The notes beneath the pieces were generated by a model, which saw nothing but the letters and a program-made list of their open reading frames with translations, was not told where the DNA came from and ran no database searches. The position numbers and the translations under genes were made by a program. Below, piece by piece: positions 13,855 to 48,118 of a stretch of 64,000 nucleotides of DNA (its first letter is position 1; every line of letters begins with the position of its first letter). Origin of the DNA: Diadophis punctatus similis (Eukaryota; Chordata; Lepidosauria; Squamata; Dipsadidae); NCBI GenBank assembly GCA_023053685.1, contig JALIGW010000001.1, forward strand, positions 229,354,434 through 229,418,433, written 5' to 3'.

Positions 13855-14965
13855 AGAATAGAATAGAATAGAATAACAGAGTTGGAAGGGACCTTAGAGT
13901 TCTTCTAGTCCAACCTCCTGCTTAGGCAGGAAACCCTACACCACTTCAGACAAATGGTTATCCAACATCTTCTTAAAAACTTCCAGTGTTGGAGCATTCA
14001 CAACTTCTAGAGGCAAGCTGTTCCACTGATTAATTGTTCTATCTGTCAGGAAATGTCTCCTTAGTTCTAAGTTGCTTCTCTCCTTGATTAGTTTCCACTC
14101 ATTGCTTCTTGTTCTACCCTCAGGTGCCTTGGAGAATAGTTTGACTCCCTCTTCTTTGTAGCAACCCCTGAGATATTGGACTTCTGCTATCATGTCTCCC
14201 CTAGTCCTTCTTTTCATTAAACTAGACATACCCAGTTCCTGCAACCGTTCTTCATGTTTTAGCCTCCAGTCCTCTAATTATTTTTGTGGCTCTTCTCTGC
14301 ACTCTTTCTAGAGTCTCAACATCCTTTTTACATCGTGGTGACCAAAACTGAATGCAGTATTCCAAGTGTGGCCTTACCAAGGCATTATAAAGTGGTATTA
14401 ACATTTCATGTGATCTTGATTCTATCCCTCTGTTTATGCAGCCTAGAACTGTGTTGGCTTTTTTGGCAGCTGCTGCACATTGCTGGCTCATATTTAAATG
14501 GTTGTCCACTAGGACTCCAAGATCCCTCTCACAGTTACTACTATTGAGCAAGGTACCACATATACTGTACCTGTGCATTTATTTATTGCCTAAATATAGA
14601 ACCTTACTTTTTTCACCATTGTATTTCATTTTGTTAGATAGCGCCCAATGTTCAAGTCTGTCAAGACCCTTCTGTATCTTGAGCCTATCTTCTGGAGTGT
14701 TGGCTATTCCTGCCAGTTTGGTGCCATCTGCAAATTTGATGAGTTCCCCATCTATCCCCTCGTCCAAGTCATTGATGAAGATGTTGAAGAGTACTGGGCC
14801 TAAAACAGAGCCTTGGGGTACTCTACTGCATACTTCCCTCCATGTAGATGCAGTTCCATTGAGCACCACACATTGAGTGTGGTTGGTCAGCCAGTTTCGA
14901 ATCCATCTGGTGGTGTTGCTGTCTAACCCACATTTTTCTACTTTATCCAGTAGTAGGTTATGGTT
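13855..14965 (-). mobile_element. CR1 LINE 3' end, inserted in an L2-like LINE
   Basis: Minus-strand reverse transcriptase and C-terminal [94 protein letters not shown]. The frame is broken between 14579/14578 and near 14250. The RT box FADD has become FADG (codon 14723-14725), so it is catalytically dead. It ends on the left in an AATAG repeat (13854-13876), the microsatellite typical of snake CR1 tails. Confidence 0.88.
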
Positions 14966-15415
14966 GTTGCCTCATCCCACTTACATTGACTTGTCCCCTC
15001 TGGTCAAACGGGAGATCATGCTGAAAATCCCATTGGCCAAAGAGTTTCGACTGTTGTTGCTCCCGCCCTTTGGAACACCTTGTCCTCAAAGGCAAAGCGA
15101 ACCCTCATTCATCTGGTTTTCCAGAAGAGTATTAAGACCTGGCTTTGCCAACTAGCATGAGGGCCTAAGAGTATGCAACTCTGGGGATGGCTGGTGACTT
15201 GAGAGCACTGCCCCCCCCCCACCCTGTTGATTTGTCAGTTTTCTGAATTTTTTAAACTTTGATTTTCATTTTTAACCAATACATTTTAACATGTCTTTAA
15301 TTCTGTTTTTAACAGAGCTTTTAGTCATGTGTTTATATTGTTGCATTATGTTGTTGTAAACCGCTCAGAGTCACTTAAATGAGATGGGCAGTATAGAAAT
15401 TTAATAATATTTAAT
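14966..15415 (+). mobile_element. L2-like LINE, right half
   Basis: Resumes the element interrupted at 13853: C-terminal ORF (GWHAEN-type degraded frame, FQKSIKTWLCQ-like at 15118-15150), then TTGTAAACCGCTCAGAGTCA and GGGCAGTATAGAAATTTAAT, the typical LINE/SINE 3' end. Confidence 0.65.
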
Positions 15416-15528
15416 GCGGTTGTAATGGATGCTGAATGCATCAAGGTTAGCATCCCAATGATGAGTGTCTATTCTAAAAGCTCATAGTCTACTTTCTATT
15501 TAAAATTACCACTGGTGTTGTCTTTTAA

Positions 15529-15775
15529 GAGCCGAGGTGGCGCAGTGGTTAGAGTGCAGCACTGCAGGCTACTTCAGCTGACTGCTAGTTCAGCAGTTCA
15601 GCTGTTCAAATCTCATCGGCTCAAGGTTGACTCAGCCTTCCATCCTTCTTAGGTCGGTAAAATGAGGACCCAGATTGTTGGGGGCAATATGCTGAACTCT
15701 GTAAACCGCTTAGAGAGGGCTGTAAAGCACTATGAAGCGGTATATAAGTCGAAGTGCTATTGCTATTGCTATTAT
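15529..15775 (+). mobile_element. tRNA-derived SINE (family A), copy 2, near full length
   Basis: Plus-strand copy beginning GAGCCGAGGTGGCGCAGTGG, with B-box-like GTTCAAATCTC and tail (GCTATT)n. The cleanest reference copy in the window. Confidence 0.88.
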
Positions 15776-16053
15776 TATTTTTCAATATACCTGTAACTTT
15801 AAAATATTTTTCACTGATTGGTACCTGAAGGGATTTTATCTTAGCACAATCATATTTCATTTGTACCTCAGACTCAAGACTAGTATTTTTCCCCCGCCAA
15901 GATGTTGAGTCAAGCATTTTCATCCTGGAATGTAGTGAGAACATTTGTTTCACTACATAGAAAATTGGGCTTTCAGAAGCAATAAACTCTAATGCCTTGA
16001 AATGAAACTAAAGACAAATGCATCTGGGATTTCCTTGAAAGTACGATACTTAC

Positions 16054-38145
<22,092 letters not shown>

Positions 38146-38967
38146 GGCAACTTTAGTTATTCGAGTCTAACGTCTATGGATGAAGAAGATAGAAACAGAC
38201 GTCTTATACACTGAAGAACAATCTAATTTAAATCATTTTTAGAAACTATTGATAAAGGCAATGGGAAATTTTTAAAAAACAGCCAGTATCAGTCCCTTCA
38301 AGAATACAATTATAGCAGGATTTGCAGTGTTCTTCCAATGTTCTAGCCTTTCCTCTGGCAATAGTTCAGATTACAAAGAAAGAGTACATACTTTATCTGA
38401 AAAAGCATGCATTAACTTTTTTTTAATTAGTGCTTTAAGCATTTGTTAAATATTTCCTTGGTTTACTTCAGTATCGTCAAGAGTTTTCAGGATTGCCTTT
38501 TTGCCTGCCTGCTTCTCCTAAATTCAAATACTTTTTTTCTGAAAAAACTTGGCAGCTTATTTGTACATTTGTAACATTAAATGAAATTTAAATTCAATAA
38601 ACAGATGCATAATCATTTGAACAAAGTATGTTTGATATGAAACGACTTCTGTATGGCATCCCCAAATTAACATTATTTGTGCTTCCTTTTTTGCTACTTC
38701 AGTTTTTCTCTCCCTCTGCTTTAATATTTCTGGAAACTTTATATGGATCCTCATTCTGTTCAAGTTTTCAGACTTGCCGTTAATATACTCTCAGAATAGC
38801 CACTGTCATGGATCCCTTTAACTACAGACATTGTGTACTTTAGCCTTATTGTTGATTACAGCAAGTCAGAAATGACACAGATTCTGAGTTTGCCCAATTT
38901 TGGGTAAAGCATGACAGTAGGAGTTTTAAAAATGCGCTATATATTTTCACTTTTCTTTAGCACTATC

Positions 38968-39046
38968 ATGCAAACATAGAATTCAGAGGAAGAATTATTT
39001 TCATATACATGGTGTGTGTGTGTGTGTGTGTTTATGTATGTATGTA

Positions 39047-39125
<79 letters not shown>

Positions 39126-39156
39126 CTTCCTCTGAATTCTGTGGCTATGTTTGCAT

Positions 39157-39199
<43 letters not shown>
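38968..39199. repeat. foldback microsatellite locus (GT)n(TA)n
   Basis: ATGCAAACATAG plus AATTCAGAGGAAGAATTAT (38968-38998) recurs inverted at 39120-39156, with six extra bases in the right arm. Between them lie GT (39010-39030), GTAT and a long TA array (39051-39120). A second TA/GT array follows the right arm (39157-39199). Confidence 0.9.
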
Positions 39200-39202
<3 letters not shown>

Positions 39203-40600
39203 CAAGATCCAATCTATCCTTTCCATTCAGTGTAGAAGGTTCAAGTAGCAGCCCTTTATCAACTTTGAAACCTCTTCTCCTATAACACCGTTCAAAAGGA
39301 GGCATGCCTAGCCTAACTGTGGATCATCCTATTGATCTATATAGTTCTTTCAGTTCCTGGACATGTAGACAAATTAACAGTAAAGCTATTCTAGCTCTAC
39401 AGCTATCATAGATTGTCACCCACAGTTTAAAAGCAAGCAAGCAAGCAAAAAAACAACACCAAAACCTCAAAATGATGCAAGAGAATTTTTCAGAAGAGTT
39501 ATAAACATCTGTCTGTCTGCAAATGGAATAACAAATTAAAAATCTCTTGTGTCTACCCAGCTAGTAAGAGTGTGGTAGAGGTTACATTCTCTATGTCTTC
39601 AGCCATAGACTAACAGGCTTTGCTCCAATGACATCAAGAAGGAAGTTTTAAGCATTTTTAAAAATATACATACCTTCTGAATTTTTTTTTTGCAAGCCTC
39701 AGTAGAGTAATTACTGTGGCATAAACTTTTATAGCTCTAAATCCACAAAGGCTATATAGTTAAATCAATCTGTTATCTTTTAAAATCCATTACAACTAAT
39801 GTTTCCGCTCTGACAGATTTACTCAAGTCAATTGTCTGGAAATTATAGACTGTGTTGTGGAAGTCAGATAGTACCCAATAAAGGGCTGCAAACTTTAATT
39901 AATTGGATAAGGTTTTATAAAACACTTTAATTTAAAAGGTGCTATCAAAACAATGAGTTTTCAAGCATCATCTTAATTGGGGCCTTCCCTCTTTTGAAAT
40001 ATGCACTGAGACACTTTAAAAACAGCGGAACTATTTTCAATGCAAAATCTGATCATGCTCACAGAAAATTATATTAATGTGAATGTAGTGTGCAAGAATG
40101 GGCACAACCCACTCATTTCTCACCCAATTTACTGACCAACAGTTCTAATCAAATGTTTTACATTATTCCATTCCTCATTATAACAATGCCAGATGGGTAA
40201 ATTATATTTTTACAACATTCTTCAAACTGATACCCACTAATCCAATATGTAAAAGTCAAAACTAGGAGAAGACCTGAAAATACAAAGTACAATGATCCAA
40301 GAGGATTTTGCAGAATATTTATAAGGATTTATTTGACGTTTGCTTTTCCATCTATAAGAGAGGAATCCATTTCAATTCCTGTATACAAATTCCAGAATCT
40401 GGATTTGTTACACTGGCACAACACTTTTTAAGTAACATTTTAATGTTCCCTTCCTCAAAAGCATTACCTTCAATTCACAAATCCCCCACCCCCACCCCCG
40501 GGGAACTCAAAAGGGTTCAGTCATTATGAGATCAGTCTAAACCACGATTACTACAGTCCCTGGCTGTAACATACGAAGCCACAAACAAGCAAACCAGATT
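39200..40600. other. CHID1 5' intron region, no recognised feature
   Basis: AT-rich DNA between the foldback microsatellite and the candidate CHID1 promoter. Nothing recognised. Confidence 0.35.
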
Positions 40601-41110
40601 AAGAAGGGATCGCAAGGCAATCATAGGGATTCGCCACTGAATCCTACTGCTCTGCAAAATGACGCGCCTAGGAGACTGGCCAATTTAAGGGCAGAGTCCT
40701 CAATCTGTTTCGTCTAGAAACGGTGTCCCGGCCCTGCTTATTACAACACTGGAAGCATAGACCTAGATAGGCAGCTAGCGCGTGGGAATCCCGCCCGGGG
40801 AACAGGAAGAGGACTTTTTGAAGAGCTATGAGTAGAGGCTGACTCTCACCCCTGACGTGCAGCTCGACTCAACCCAAGCTTCCTTGCTTGCCTGCCTGTC
40901 TTTTCAAATCCCCTCCCACCTTTTCAAGCACTCGCATTCGCGCCCTTGATTTCCTTCTGTAAACCGGATCTGCCTCGACTCGGAAGTGAAGCAAAGACTT
41001 CAGAGGCAAGGAGCGCACGCCTTTTAAAGGAGCCGTTTCGTTGTCTTTTCGTGATAAGTGTGACTTCATAATAAAGTGGCTGATAACGAGGGGGCTCTAG
41101 CGAGATGCCC
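40600..41110 (-). promoter_or_regulatory. candidate CHID1 promoter and non-coding first exon
   Basis: A locally GC- and CpG-richer stretch about 2.5 kb upstream of the CHID1 start codon. On the minus strand a good donor (CGTCAGGG before GTGAGA, exon edge at 40850) could end a non-coding first exon spliced to the acceptor at about 38174. This is inferred from base composition and one splice-site match only. Confidence 0.4.
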
Positions 41111-41538
41111 CGGGTCATATGCTAAGATTCTGAATTCTTATTGGAGGCCTGCTTCGGAGACTGCCAGAGACTTACAACGGAGAAATACCTCAGCGTTCTA
41201 AATAGGCTTAAAGCAGGCTAAATATAGCAGGGTACTGTAATGTTATGGCAAAACAGCAGCAACCTTAAAAATAGCTACATTAGTGTGTCTGAATAATAAA
41301 AATATAAACAATAACAAAAACATAGACTGTATAACAATCCCTAACGGGCACAAACCGTTCATAAAAAGTGATGAAAAGAAACTGGTAGTGCAAAACTGAA
41401 ATTAATTCCATTAGCTGAATTCACTTACTCCATCAGTTAGGCAAATTAGTTCAATTTAATCAAAACTTGGTCTATCTGATCTGAGTTGCAAAAAGTTGGA
41501 TGAGAACTAATTGGGAACAAGGAGTTACAGGAAGTTTT

Positions 41539-41613
41539 CTGTATTTGAAAAGAAACATTCAAAGTCGTTTTGAATTTTCAAAAACGACTTTGAATGTTTC
41601 TTTTCAAATACAG
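41539..41613. repeat. 33-bp perfect palindrome
   Basis: Arms 41539-41571 and 41581-41613 are exact complements (CTGTATTTGAAAAGAAACAT... inward). The 9-bp loop itself can nearly pair. No flanking duplication is obvious. Confidence 0.92.
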
Positions 41614-42544
41614 ACAACTCTTACTGTAAATCTTTGTTATCCAATTCTCTACATTATTCTGCTAAAGATTGCAAGGCTGCATCTAAGTCACAAAGTTCTC
41701 TTTGACCTTGGAAGGATGTGCACATGTAACAATCTGAGAGCCTAATTTTAAATTTTCTGCACAGCTGTTTGAAATTGATTGCAGTAAGGCTGAAATCCTA
41801 CACATTCTTGCCTAGAAATTCATGGATTCAGTTATCTTTTACCTCTGAGTAGACACAAGCTAGCATTTGGGAGGAGTAAAATCAATGCAATGTTGCATTG
41901 AGTGTGGCTGGGTCTGTGTAACCCCCTAGACTAGAACTCATGACTTATTTTTGCACCAGTTGCTAATCTACTATTTCTCAGACTGACATACCTAGTATCA
42001 TGTTTCTGTGAATAAAATGAGGGGACAGCACCCCACCCTGATGCTTCCTTTAAAACTCAGGCTGTTACCACACTTTTTTTTCTTCTCATAGAAAAATATG
42101 AGTACTACTAGGAATTATTTTGGAAGTTTCTTATGACCAGTTCAACCATTGAATATAAACCTGTGGCTTTAATAGATTTCTATGTTCATTTGCTGAGTTT
42201 TAGTACTGTAGTTTTGTTTTTAAAAAGCTCAAGGACAAATAATTTCCATTCCATTTCTGGGATGGGGGGGGGAATCTGCAATTCCATTCCTTCTTGCGGC
42301 AATATTTTTTTTTTGAAAGAGAAAGTGGGTTTGCTATTGCTTCCGTGGCCTGATCCTGCTTGGCTTCAGTTTCTAAGCCCAGCCACTGCTGATTGCCTGT
42401 AAGACGGACTGACCTTTCTGAGCTTGTGCTGAGACTGATGTCCGAAGCAGAGAGAAACCATGTGTTGATTCGTCTGTCTCTTCAGATTTTTTCACAAGCT
42501 ATATTTTTTATTTACTGTGGTACTGCCTGCCCAAAGGAGAGAGA

Positions 42545-42910
42545 TGGCCAGAGTGACTTTCTATGGATGATGATGTTCGTCCATCGTATTCGAAGAGGAC
42601 CTTGACATCCTATCAATTGGGGGGGATGTCAAGACTTGCACGTGAATTGGATTAAAGTGAGGGAGAGGTGCGCAGTCAGCCTCTCTCTTCCCAGATTCCA
42701 TCTTGCTCCAAATAGCAGGACAAGAGTCAAGACAGCTGGAGATGGGCTGGGCGCAGTAGTTGACCAGGGCGTCTTTCGTGTCTTGCCATGCTCTTAGCGT
42801 ACCACATCGCTTGCAGAGACTGCCTTCATGACCCTTGTCTTATTCTAGTAGGTTTCATCCGCTCAGTCCGCCAGAATCTGGCTTCACATGACTTTCTGTG
42901 GATACTGCCT
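42545..42910. repeat. unclassified interspersed-repeat-like block
   Basis: Higher GC than its flanks, with GATGATGTTCGTCCATCGTA, GAAGAGGACCTTGACATCC. It looks like a repeat fragment but no family was recognised and no frame is conserved. Confidence 0.3.
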
Positions 42911-43157
42911 GCCTGAAGGAGGAGGACAGGCTATTGTGATCTAATGGAAAATCTAATGATGAAAGGGATGATAAAAAGACTAGCCATTGTGACCTCATGG
43001 TGACTCATATAGGTAAGTCCTAGTCCAGGGATATGCAACATTTTCCTATTTAATGACTATATTAATCTTTGAATGGTGGACTCAATACAAACTTGACTAT
43101 GTAAGGGGATTAAGAATGATCCATACTAGTGCTGAAGTGGAAAATGTATGCAAATTA

Positions 43158-43700
43158 GAGAACCAGTTTAGTGTAGTGGTTAAGGACCCAGGCTATAAAC
43201 CAGGAGACTGAGGGTTTTTTTTTTACTTTACTTTGTCATTGCACCTTGTACAACAAAATTAAATGCCATCTTCAGTGTATATCATACATAAGAAAACTAT
43301 AAAAAATAAAAAAACATACATCCTTCACATCAGTAGTGGGTTCTAAAATCCTTTACTACAGGTTCGCTCACACATGCGCAGAAGGGTCCCGGGCGGGTGG
43401 GCGGAGCTTCCCGCCGCTGGCGCTACCGGTTCTTAGAACTGGGCCGAACCGGGAGCAACCCACCGCTGCTTCACATTCTGTACAATTGAATTGAAACCCC
43501 TGATACTGCATTAATATTACACTATACAGTAGAATTAGAGTTCTAATCCCACTTAAGGCATGAAAGCCAGCTGGGTGACTTTGGGCTAGTCACTCTCTCT
43601 CAGCCCAATCCACCTCACAGGGCTGTTGTGGGGAAAATAGGAGGAGGAAGGAGTATTATGTATATTCACTGTCTTGAGTTACTTATAAAATAATAGAGGC
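43158..43700 (+). mobile_element. tRNA-derived SINE (family B) split by a composite insertion
   Basis: Head GTGTAGTGGTTAAGGACCCA and GACTGAGGG at left; body GAGTTCTAATCCCACTTAAG, GCTGGGTGACTTTGGGCTAG, CCACCTCACAGGGCTGTTGT and tail GTCTTGAGTTACTTATAAAA at right. About 310 bp of foreign DNA (43216-43530) separates them and itself contains an hAT element. Confidence 0.72.
43331..43468 (+). mobile_element. short hAT-type element inside the SINE insertion
   Basis: CAGTAGTGGGTTCTAAAATC and AGCAACCCACCGCTG ends. Exact 8-bp duplication CTTCACAT (43323-43330, 43469-43476). Confidence 0.87.
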
Positions 43701-44139
43701 AGGATAAAAATTTAATAATCTAAAATTTGTCAAGGTCTTTTCCACTTAGATACTCGCAATATGAAATTGCACACTAGCTTCACTTGTATAGACTATCTGC
43801 AATGCATCTATAGTCAACAGACCAATCTATGATTTAGACCCACACCTCTCCCACAAAGGCTATCTAACTACAGCAGGGGGAAGCTGACATTATTAGCGGT
43901 AAGCCAGCACAGCATTATAATACATTATCTATATTAACTAATGTGCCTGTTAAAACAAGATCCTTAGAGGACCGTATCTTGAAAATTGGAATGGGCATAG
44001 AAAGTTCTTCATACAATAAGTGTAACAAACATTGTGGAGAGGGTGGGATACTGTTTATGGAATTTTTAAATATTGATACTTATGGAAAACCCTGCTGTAT
44101 TGTTCCAAACATGCAGCTATAAAGAGGATTAAGGAATGA

Positions 44140-44285
44140 GGGGTCCTTGGCGCTCTTTGAACTTGGTAGTTTTCTTACATATATTTCATTATCCAAAATC
44201 AAAGTGCTGATGATATTACCTAGTTTGGGTAATGAAACATCTGCAAGAAAACAAGCAAGCTCAGAGAGCACCAAGGACCCCTCAT
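44140..44285. repeat. foldback copy of repeat X
   Basis: GGGGTCCTTGGCGCTCTTTG at left recurs as the complement of AGAGAGCACCAAGGACCCC at right. Between them TAGTTTTCTTACATATATTTC is complementary to GAAACATCTGCAAGAAAAC with mismatches. ATGATATTACCTAGTTTGGG lies near the centre. Confidence 0.7.
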
Positions 44286-44425
44286 TTCAACTCTAAGCTA
44301 CAAATATTATCCTTTATAGAATTAAGGAAGTTGCAGGCCCAGATTCACACTGTAAAAATACCTTTGGAAGAGCAGTATGTAATTCTAAGCTTACATACGC
44401 ACAAGTGAGCTTTCATTTTTTTTAT

Positions 44426-44505
44426 ACATACATACATACATACATACATACATACATACATACATACATACATACATACGTACGTACATACATACGTACA
44501 TACAT
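44426..44505. repeat. (ACAT)n microsatellite
   Basis: Tandem CATA/ACAT units with a few CGTA variants near the right end. Confidence 0.93.
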
Positions 44506-44999
44506 ATATATGCTTGGAAGATAAATGAGATGCTGCATTACTGTTGCTTAGTTTATTGTATGGTCTATTTTGATTTGATTTGATTGCAGTGAACCACATA
44601 CATAATGTAATGTTTGAATAAAAGAAAATGATTAAACATACTGATTGGAAAGCAGCTGAATTTCAAAAGTTGTGACCAAGGTTCCTATGACCTATTTGAC
44701 TTCTTATCTCTCCCATTTGCTATAACCAAGTCACATTTAGGTTTTTATTTTTTAAAATAATGGAACACCATCGTTTGTTTTTATTTTTTAAAATAATGGA
44801 TCAGCATTGAGTGCTGTTTGAAAAAAATCTAACAGGGCTTATAAGAGTAACAGCTCTGCAAAATAAGGCTTTTACCCTACACCGACAAAGCAGTAAATAG
44901 GGCAAACGTTTGGATGCCTATTCAGAAATCTTTCATTGCGTCCAATCGGCTAAACTCACCAGGAGGATTGAAGATGGCAAACCAAATCCCATTTTAACG

Positions 45000-45760
45000 C
45001 TCAAGCGGATTTATTTCTCATTAGGGGCATGGCGGAAGCAGCGTTCTGCGCTCGATTTCCTCCGCCCAGCCCAGGAAGGATCAACACCTGTTCCTGCTCC
45101 CGCAGCAGGATGCGCGCTGTCTCGGGAGGTAGCCCCGGGCGCTCAAGTGGAGGCTGTTCCTTGGGGCTGAGGGCCCTGCAGCTGTAGCTAGTGACGAGGA
45201 GCTTGTGGGGCCGCGGAGCGTCGCTCTGAGGCAGCCTCGCTCGGCCCAATCCCCGCCGCCACACCGCCTCCTCCGCACACGAGGTGGCGCCCCGAGGCGC
45301 AGCCTAGCGGCTCCGAGATCGGAAGGCGAAGGCGGAAAGGCGTCGCGCTTGCGCTCAGGCGGGGCGGCAAAGGCGGCTTCGGGAAGGCTAAAGGTCCTTC
45401 GCGCGGATCGCGGCAGCAGTCTCGGCGGTGGGAGTCTCTGCTTCGGCGTAAAGATGCCGGCCGTGTCGAAGGGGGATGGGATGCGGGGCCTGGCCGTCTT
45501 CATCTCGGACATCAGGAACTGTAAGCGTGGCAGGGGCGGCGAGGAAAACTTGCCTCCGGCGAGGAGGGCTCGGCGGGGGCGTCGGGCTTTTTTGGGTGGG
45601 GTTCCTTCCCTTCCCGGGGGACCCGCTCGTTTGCTTGTTTCTGCTGCGCGGCGGATTCAGCGTCGCCCGATCCTTTTCCACGGAGGCGGCTCCGGATTGC
45701 CTTGGGAAAGGGACTTCCGCGGGGGAACGTCGGGCTGGGGTGGCTTCAAAGCGTAATGAG
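45000..45760 (+). promoter_or_regulatory. CpG island and promoter of AP2A2
   Basis: GC-rich, CpG-dense block around AP2A2 exon 1, contrasting sharply with the AT-rich flanks. It contains a GC box (GGGGCGGC near 45361) and CCAAT-type motifs (near 45245; a weaker one near 44940). No TATA box is evident, as expected for a housekeeping gene. Start of transcription is inferred between about 45200 and 45440. The long open frames on both strands here come from GC content. Confidence 0.75.
45454..45520 (+). CDS. AP2A2: AP2A2 coding exon 1
   Basis: Starts with ATG in the context AAGATGCCGG and encodes [20 protein letters not shown] plus RN and one base of the Cys codon. The donor is GTAAGC at 45521. 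The exon lies in GC- and CpG-rich DNA. Reading through the donor gives a longer open frame, which is not coding. Confidence 0.96.
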
Positions 45761-48058
45761 AACGCGGCAATCCTGGGTAGGCTCCTCTCCGTTCTCGCCA
45801 GCGTTTTGGGCTGGCAACGAGCCACCTTCTGCTGCCGGCGTCTCCTTAGTGTTGGCCGAAGGGGGGGGGGGGTGTCTCTGAAACTGTTTTGCGAAAGCTG
45901 ATTGTAGTGATGCGAAGCCCCGCGAGCTGTGCTGTAGATGGGGCCGGAGAACTCCTTATTAGCCTGCGCCAACGCAGCGTCGTCTTGGCTGGGGTGGCTT
46001 TAAAGATACGGAATGTGCTTCCACCAACCCGGAAAATGGGCCTTGGTGAAACGAAGATTAGCTCTGTCTTTTTGGATGCGGGGGAAACGGAAGCTTGGCA
46101 CATATAGGAAAAGATTGCAGTATGTGTAGCCTCAGGAAAGAAAAATGAGGACAGGGTCTTTGCTGGGAAGGCTGACAGCCCGGCCTCAAAACACTTAACT
46201 GCCTGAGGCAAGGCGGTGAAGGAGGCCCCATCTCAAATCAAGGTTTGTTGGTTAGCCCCCAGACAGAAAATTCCATAAATTCCTCTTCCCTGGTTGTAGA
46301 AATGCAGTGAAATAAAACAGCCAAGCATTTACTCCACTGTTTGAGGAGTACCTAGGGCTGCCAAGGAAGCAAGCTGCAGCAAAAATAAGTAGGACAAGAG
46401 TGTTCTGGCTTCCTTAGTCCAATTTCTCATCCTTTTTGGGGAAAAAAATACATGTCACTCCACCAGCATAAATCACTCTTGACAAAAATAATATGTTGAA
46501 AATCTTCTCCTACATTGCTTTACTAAAATTGATTCCGGTTTAGAAGAATGGTCTAGTTGTTTGTCTGTGTCCCCACAGCAGACAAAACTAGCTGTTTTTA
46601 TCCATTTCCCAGCATATTTGTTTTCTAAACAGTCATTCAAGAGCAACAACAATAGGAACTGCACCTGTGTAATTGTATATATTTAGATGTCTGCTGGTAC
46701 AATGGTATGGATTCTATAGTTAAATCTGCCCACAGACCGAGGTTTAAGGAATTCTGTGCCCAGTAGCTGAAAGAATACTCCTAATCTTCTTTTAGCAGCA
46801 GGACTATCCTTCAGGAGACCTTTGAAAATCAAAACTGGATAAGTTGGCCAAAAAGACCTCAGTGAACCAGCCAATATTCATTTTAAGAATTGTTTAAGGA
46901 ATACTAATGGCTGTATTTATAGTTGTGCCAGGTCACATGCTCTGTGGTACTTCTAATAATGAGTAAATTGAGAATACAGCTTTAGATGCCTTGGAAAAGC
47001 CTTCTGTGATTTGATACCTTCCAATGTGTAATCTTGAGACAATGTATGCAAAAATATATTTCCATATATTTGGAGGGTCCTAAATCTGAAGGGAAGATCG
47101 TCCTAGAACTGACTTTTAGTAAAATGGTTGAGTAATCATTTGCTTGATATGCTTCCAAGAGCAGCAGCTTCTCCTTTAACATATGCCCCTGTTCTGCAAG
47201 AAAAATAGGAAGTACCTCTGAGATGGAATCTTTTTATAATAGAAGCCTGACTGGTTAAATGCTATCCTAAATATATCATTCTGTTGACAAGTTACACTTA
47301 GTTGGCTGCCTTTGAATGAAGATTGGTCTCTAGCCGTTAATTTGGTCTGTGGTTATTCGATATACTGAAATATCTCTTCCTCTCCCTCCTCTTCTCTCTG
47401 CAAAAGAACTATTGACAAGTGACTTTACTGTCATTAAGCATTATGGTTATATTCTCAATATATAGAACATATGAGATAACTAATATTCCAGTACAAAATA
47501 ATGTAAAACATTTTAAAGTCTGTTAAAATCTTTTAAAACTGCTGTGCCCAGCTTGTTATATAACGATAGTGAGCTGCATCTCATTTAATATTAAATTTCT
47601 TGAAATATTTGGGAAATAGTGTTTATTTTAAATGAATCATTGTTTGGGGATGCACCTTACATTTTTATCAAAAGGGAGATGCTTGGACCTGTGTAATTTT
47701 TTAAAAAATAATTGCAGTGCATAATCTATACTATTTGGCAAGAATATGGTACAGTACTACTACTGCCTGGAGAGCTACAACAATTAGTAATTTATCAACA
47801 GCTGAGGTCCAAAAATAAACCAACTCAGAAACCCCAAAAGCCCTGAAAATCTTTTCCTTCCTTGCCTTTCTGGTAAATACACCTATATTTAAACTAATTA
47901 TTTTCAAAGAATGCTTGTTTGTGTTCTGGAAAGGCCTTCTGTGTAGGGAATGAACTTTGGAATCTTGTACTAGACATAGCAGAATCACTGTGACAGTTGT
48001 CAGAAAGGTTAGATCCATGGCTGAGACAATTAACCTCTTTATAGCAGCCTTCCCCCTC

Positions 48059-48118
<60 letters not shown>

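Larger units (their letters stand above)
41115..44990. other. intergenic region between CHID1 and AP2A2
   Basis: No coding exon recognised. It holds a short palindrome (41539-41613), an unclassified repeat (42545-42910), a SINE split by other insertions (43158-43700), a foldback element (44140-44285) and an ACAT microsatellite. If the two promoters are as inferred, the genes are divergently transcribed across about 4 kb. Confidence 0.5.

Noticed and set aside
15529..15600. tRNA gene suggested by A- and B-box-like sequences
   Set aside because: This is the tRNA-derived head of a SINE; the body and tail recur in at least eight other places.
45205..45972. Long open frames on both strands across the AP2A2 first exon region
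   Set aside because: They result from high GC content in the CpG island. Only the frame from 45454 to the donor at 45520 matches a known protein.
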